A stretch of 7,288 nt of DNA from assembly GCA_903919625.1 (NCBI GenBank), contig CAIXIZ010000326.1, forward strand, positions 1-7,288. The letters are read 5' to 3'. Of this stretch, positions 5,389-7,288 are shown in pieces. Position 1 is the first letter of the stretch. Every line of letters begins with the position of its first letter. The position numbers were made by a program, and so were the translations under genes. Below the pieces are notes generated by a model. The model had not been told where the DNA came from. It was given only the letters and a program-made list of their open reading frames with translations, and did no database searches. Origin of the DNA: an uncultured Verrucomicrobiota bacterium. GTDB lineage: Bacteria > Verrucomicrobiota > Verrucomicrobiia > Opitutales > Opitutaceae.

Positions 5389-7155
5389 TCATCCCTTCGC
5401 CAGCGGCAGGCGCAGGCGGAGCGTGGTGCCCACTGGGGAGGTGTGGAGGAGCGCGATGTCGCCGTTATGGCTGGCGAGGATGCGCTTGGCGATGGCGAGG
5501 CCAAGACCGGTGCCGTCGGGACGGCCGGAAAGGAAACTGTCAAATATGCGGTCGCGGATGTTTTCCGGGATGCCGGTGCCAGTGTCAGTGACATCTATGA
5601 TGACATGGTGCGCGCTGTCGCCTTCCTCGGCGCTGGCGGTCACCGTGATGACCCCGCCCTCGGGCATCGCCTGCATGGCATTGAGGAGAAGGTTGATCAG
5701 GACCTGCTGGAGCTGCGCCTTGTGCGCGTCCACCAGGAGCTGACGCGTCGGCGGGATGAAGTTGAGCCGGACCTTGGCCTGCGCGAGCTTGAGCCGGATG
5801 AGCACGACGGTGTCGTCAACGATGTCGGCAACCGACCAGCGGGCGTGCAGGCTCGACGGCGTTTTGCCAAAGGAGAGGACCCGCGTGACGATGGCCTCCA
5901 GCTGGTCGAGCTTTTCGCCGATGAGCCGCACGTCGGTGCGACGCGGGTCGCCTTCGGGAAAGTCCAGGTGCAGGTAACCGAAGAGGAGCTTGATGACCGT
6001 GAGCGGATTGCGGATCTCATGGGCGATCTCGGCGGCCAGCAGGCCGAGCGTGGTGAGCTGCTCGTTCTTCCGGAGCGACTCCTCGCTCTGGAACACGCGG
6101 GCATACAGGCGGGCGTTCTGCAGCGCCACGGCTCCCAGGCTGGCGAGCGCACCGAGCAGCCGTTTCTCGTCATTATTAAACCGGTGGATGTGGTCGGTGA
6201 ACACCGCCAGCACCCCGATGACCTCGGTGCCGGCGAGCATGGGCGCGGCCAGCAGCGAACAGAGCGCGGGGTCGCGCGGGAGATCGATCACGTCGCGGAA
6301 TTCGGGCGCCTGGACATTGGCAAATTCCACCGGCCGGCGCGTGTGGACGACCGACGCGACGAAGCAGGAATCCAGCGGGAGATCGCCCATGGGGGCGAGG
6401 GCGGTGGTGGTGCCACCGTCCGCGCCTGGCGCGGACGGTTCCGGGCTAGCCAGGGACGCCAGCCGGATGGTGGCGCGCGCGCTGTCATGCAGATAGCAGG
6501 CGCAGACGCGGACATTCAAAATCTGCCGCGCATCGCGGGTGATGGTGTCAAACAGCTCCTGGGGCGCGAGCTTGGTGACAAGCGACTGGCCGATAGTGAT
6601 GAGACTTTCGAGCTGGCGGGCTTTGCCGCCGAGATGACGGAGCTGCCAGAGACAGCCCATGACTGCGGCCGCCGCCTCGGCCAGACGGACCAGCAAGGCC
6701 AGATCGGCCGCGTTGAAACCACCGAGCTGATCGCTGTCGAGATTGATGATGCCGAGCACCTGTCCGCCCGATTCCGCCAGCGGGACGGTCATCTCACTGC
6801 GCACGTCTTCGCGCAGCCGGACGTAACGCGGATCGGCGGCGACGTCCGGGACGAGCTGCGCGCGGCCGTGAAACGCGACCCAGCCGGTCACGCCCTGGCC
6901 GAGGCGGAGCGCCACGTTTTCGTAATCTTCGGGGAGCCCCTGCTGCACCTCGATTTCCAAGCGGCCGGAGTCAGGATTGAGCAATGCGATGGAGCCGGAG
7001 ATCGCGCCAAAGGTCTCGACCGCCACCGCCAAAATGTCCTGTAAGGCCTCGTCGGGATCGGCGGTGTTGCCCACGATGGCAAAGACCCGGTGCAGCGCGC
7101 GGTCGGCGCGCGGGTCGGCGGATTCGGTGAAGCTGGGCGCGGGAGCGGTGGACAC
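5389..7155 (-). CDS. Soluble two-GAF sensor histidine kinase
   Basis: Numbering is from GTG 7155 (588 aa). Order: GAF 1 (about 19-169), GAF 2 (about 184-349), a short coiled linker, HisKA (about 364-432) and HATPase_c (about 474-586). The phosphoacceptor H-box is AEIAHEIRNPLTVIKLL (375-391) with H379. The N-box is INLLLNAMQAMPEGG (487-501) with N488. G1 is DTGTG (524-528), the F-box is FDSF (538-541) and G2 is GTGLGLAIAKRI (548-559). All ATP-site residues look intact, and the catalytic half resembles NtrB-type kinases. No membrane span or signal peptide is visible, so the GAF domains probably sense a cytosolic ligand or redox state. No response regulator lies in the window. Start: TTG 7203 in the same frame would add 16 residues; a stop at 7266-7264 bounds the frame and no ATG or GTG lies between. 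GTG 7155 is preferred, but the choice is uncertain. Confidence 0.9.
   Translation of the reverse strand: MSTAPAPSFTESADPRADRALHRVFAIVGNTADPDEALQDILAVAVETFGAISGSIALLNPDSGRLEIEVQQGLPEDYENVALRLGQGVTGWVAFHGRAQLVPDVAADPRYVRLREDVRSEMTVPLAESGGQVLGIINLDSDQLGGFNAADLALLVRLAEAAAAVMGCLWQLRHLGGKARQLESLITIGQSLVTKLAPQELFDTITRDARQILNVRVCACYLHDSARATIRLASLASPEPSAPGADGGTTTALAPMGDLPLDSCFVASVVHTRRPVEFANVQAPEFRDVIDLPRDPALCSLLAAPMLAGTEVIGVLAVFTDHIHRFNNDEKRLLGALASLGAVALQNARLYARVFQSEESLRKNEQLTTLGLLAAEIAHEIRNPLTVIKLLFGYLHLDFPEGDPRRTDVRLIGEKLDQLEAIVTRVLSFGKTPSSLHARWSVADIVDDTVVLIRLKLAQAKVRLNFIPPTRQLLVDAHKAQLQQVLINLLLNAMQAMPEGGVITVTASAEEGDSAHHVIIDVTDTGTGIPENIRDRIFDSFLSGRPDGTGLGLAIAKRILASHNGDIALLHTSPVGTTLRLRLPLAKG
6415..6439. 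repeat. Perfect 11-bp-stem, 3-nt-loop inverted repeat inside the kinase gene
   Basis: ACCGTCCGCGC (6415-6425) pairs exactly with GCGCGGACGGT (6429-6439) around the loop CTG. It lies in the second GAF domain of the kinase, in a Gly/Pro/Ala-rich loop (EPSAPGADG, residues 239-247). The stem is very GC-rich, so it would be stable in mRNA. Because the region is GC-rich, chance is less unlikely than for the palindrome at 3325. No function can be assigned. Confidence 0.75.
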
Positions 7156-7288
7156 GGCAGTGCGGTTGCGTGCAAGGCAACGTGGTCGGCCCGCGTTTGG
7201 CAATGTTGCTTCGCCGGCGTGGTGCCAGGCGGCACGGTATGTGCGCCCTCCGCCCGTCCCGTGTTATCCGCCCGAAAACGCCTCCCCC

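Noticed and set aside
5275..7044. 589-codon open frame on the plus strand
   Set aside because: It is antisense to the histidine kinase, whose domain motifs are clear on the minus strand; long antisense frames are common in GC-rich genes. Its protein has no recognisable family pattern.
7222..7235. Small hairpin GTGCC-AGGC-GGCAC upstream of the kinase
   Set aside because: Only a 5-bp stem; no convincing promoter or operator pattern in the 7204-7288 region around it.

Overview
The window is GC-rich, gene-dense DNA with little recognisable Shine-Dalgarno signal in front of its genes. It fits a soil or freshwater Verrucomicrobiota-type bacterium, possibly of the Opitutaceae. That placement is inference from composition, gene types and the palindromic intergenic repeat; no marker gene is present to prove it.

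Left part, plus strand (about 1-2492): three genes in one direction. First is a class II aminoacyl-tRNA-synthetase-like protein of the amino acid:[carrier protein] ligase type. It overlaps by ATGA with a PlsC/LPLAT-type acyltransferase. After 43 bp comes an RluA-family pseudouridine synthase. The synthetase-like enzyme and the acyltransferase look translationally coupled. This is the most interesting pairing here, because the family charges carrier proteins rather than tRNA.

Middle (2493-2717): a convergent intergenic region. It holds two 59-bp direct repeat copies at a 72-bp period, a partly inverted half copy that makes a long hairpin, and a small separate hairpin.

Right part, minus strand (2718-7155 or 7203): read in transcription order, this is a soluble sensor histidine kinase with two GAF domains, then a complete type II toxin-antitoxin pair (PF09720-like antitoxin and RelE/ParE-like toxin, GTGA overlap), then a GH20-like glycosidase. 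The GH20-like gene starts six bases after the toxin stop codon, in the same frame. The toxin-antitoxin pair therefore lies directly between the kinase and the glycosidase and could drive the latter.

Two strong perfect palindromes lie inside coding sequence. One is 11+1+11 bp in the glycosidase and one is 11+3+11 bp in the kinase. Both fall in apparent linker segments. No RNA genes, CRISPR arrays, transposases or integrases were seen.
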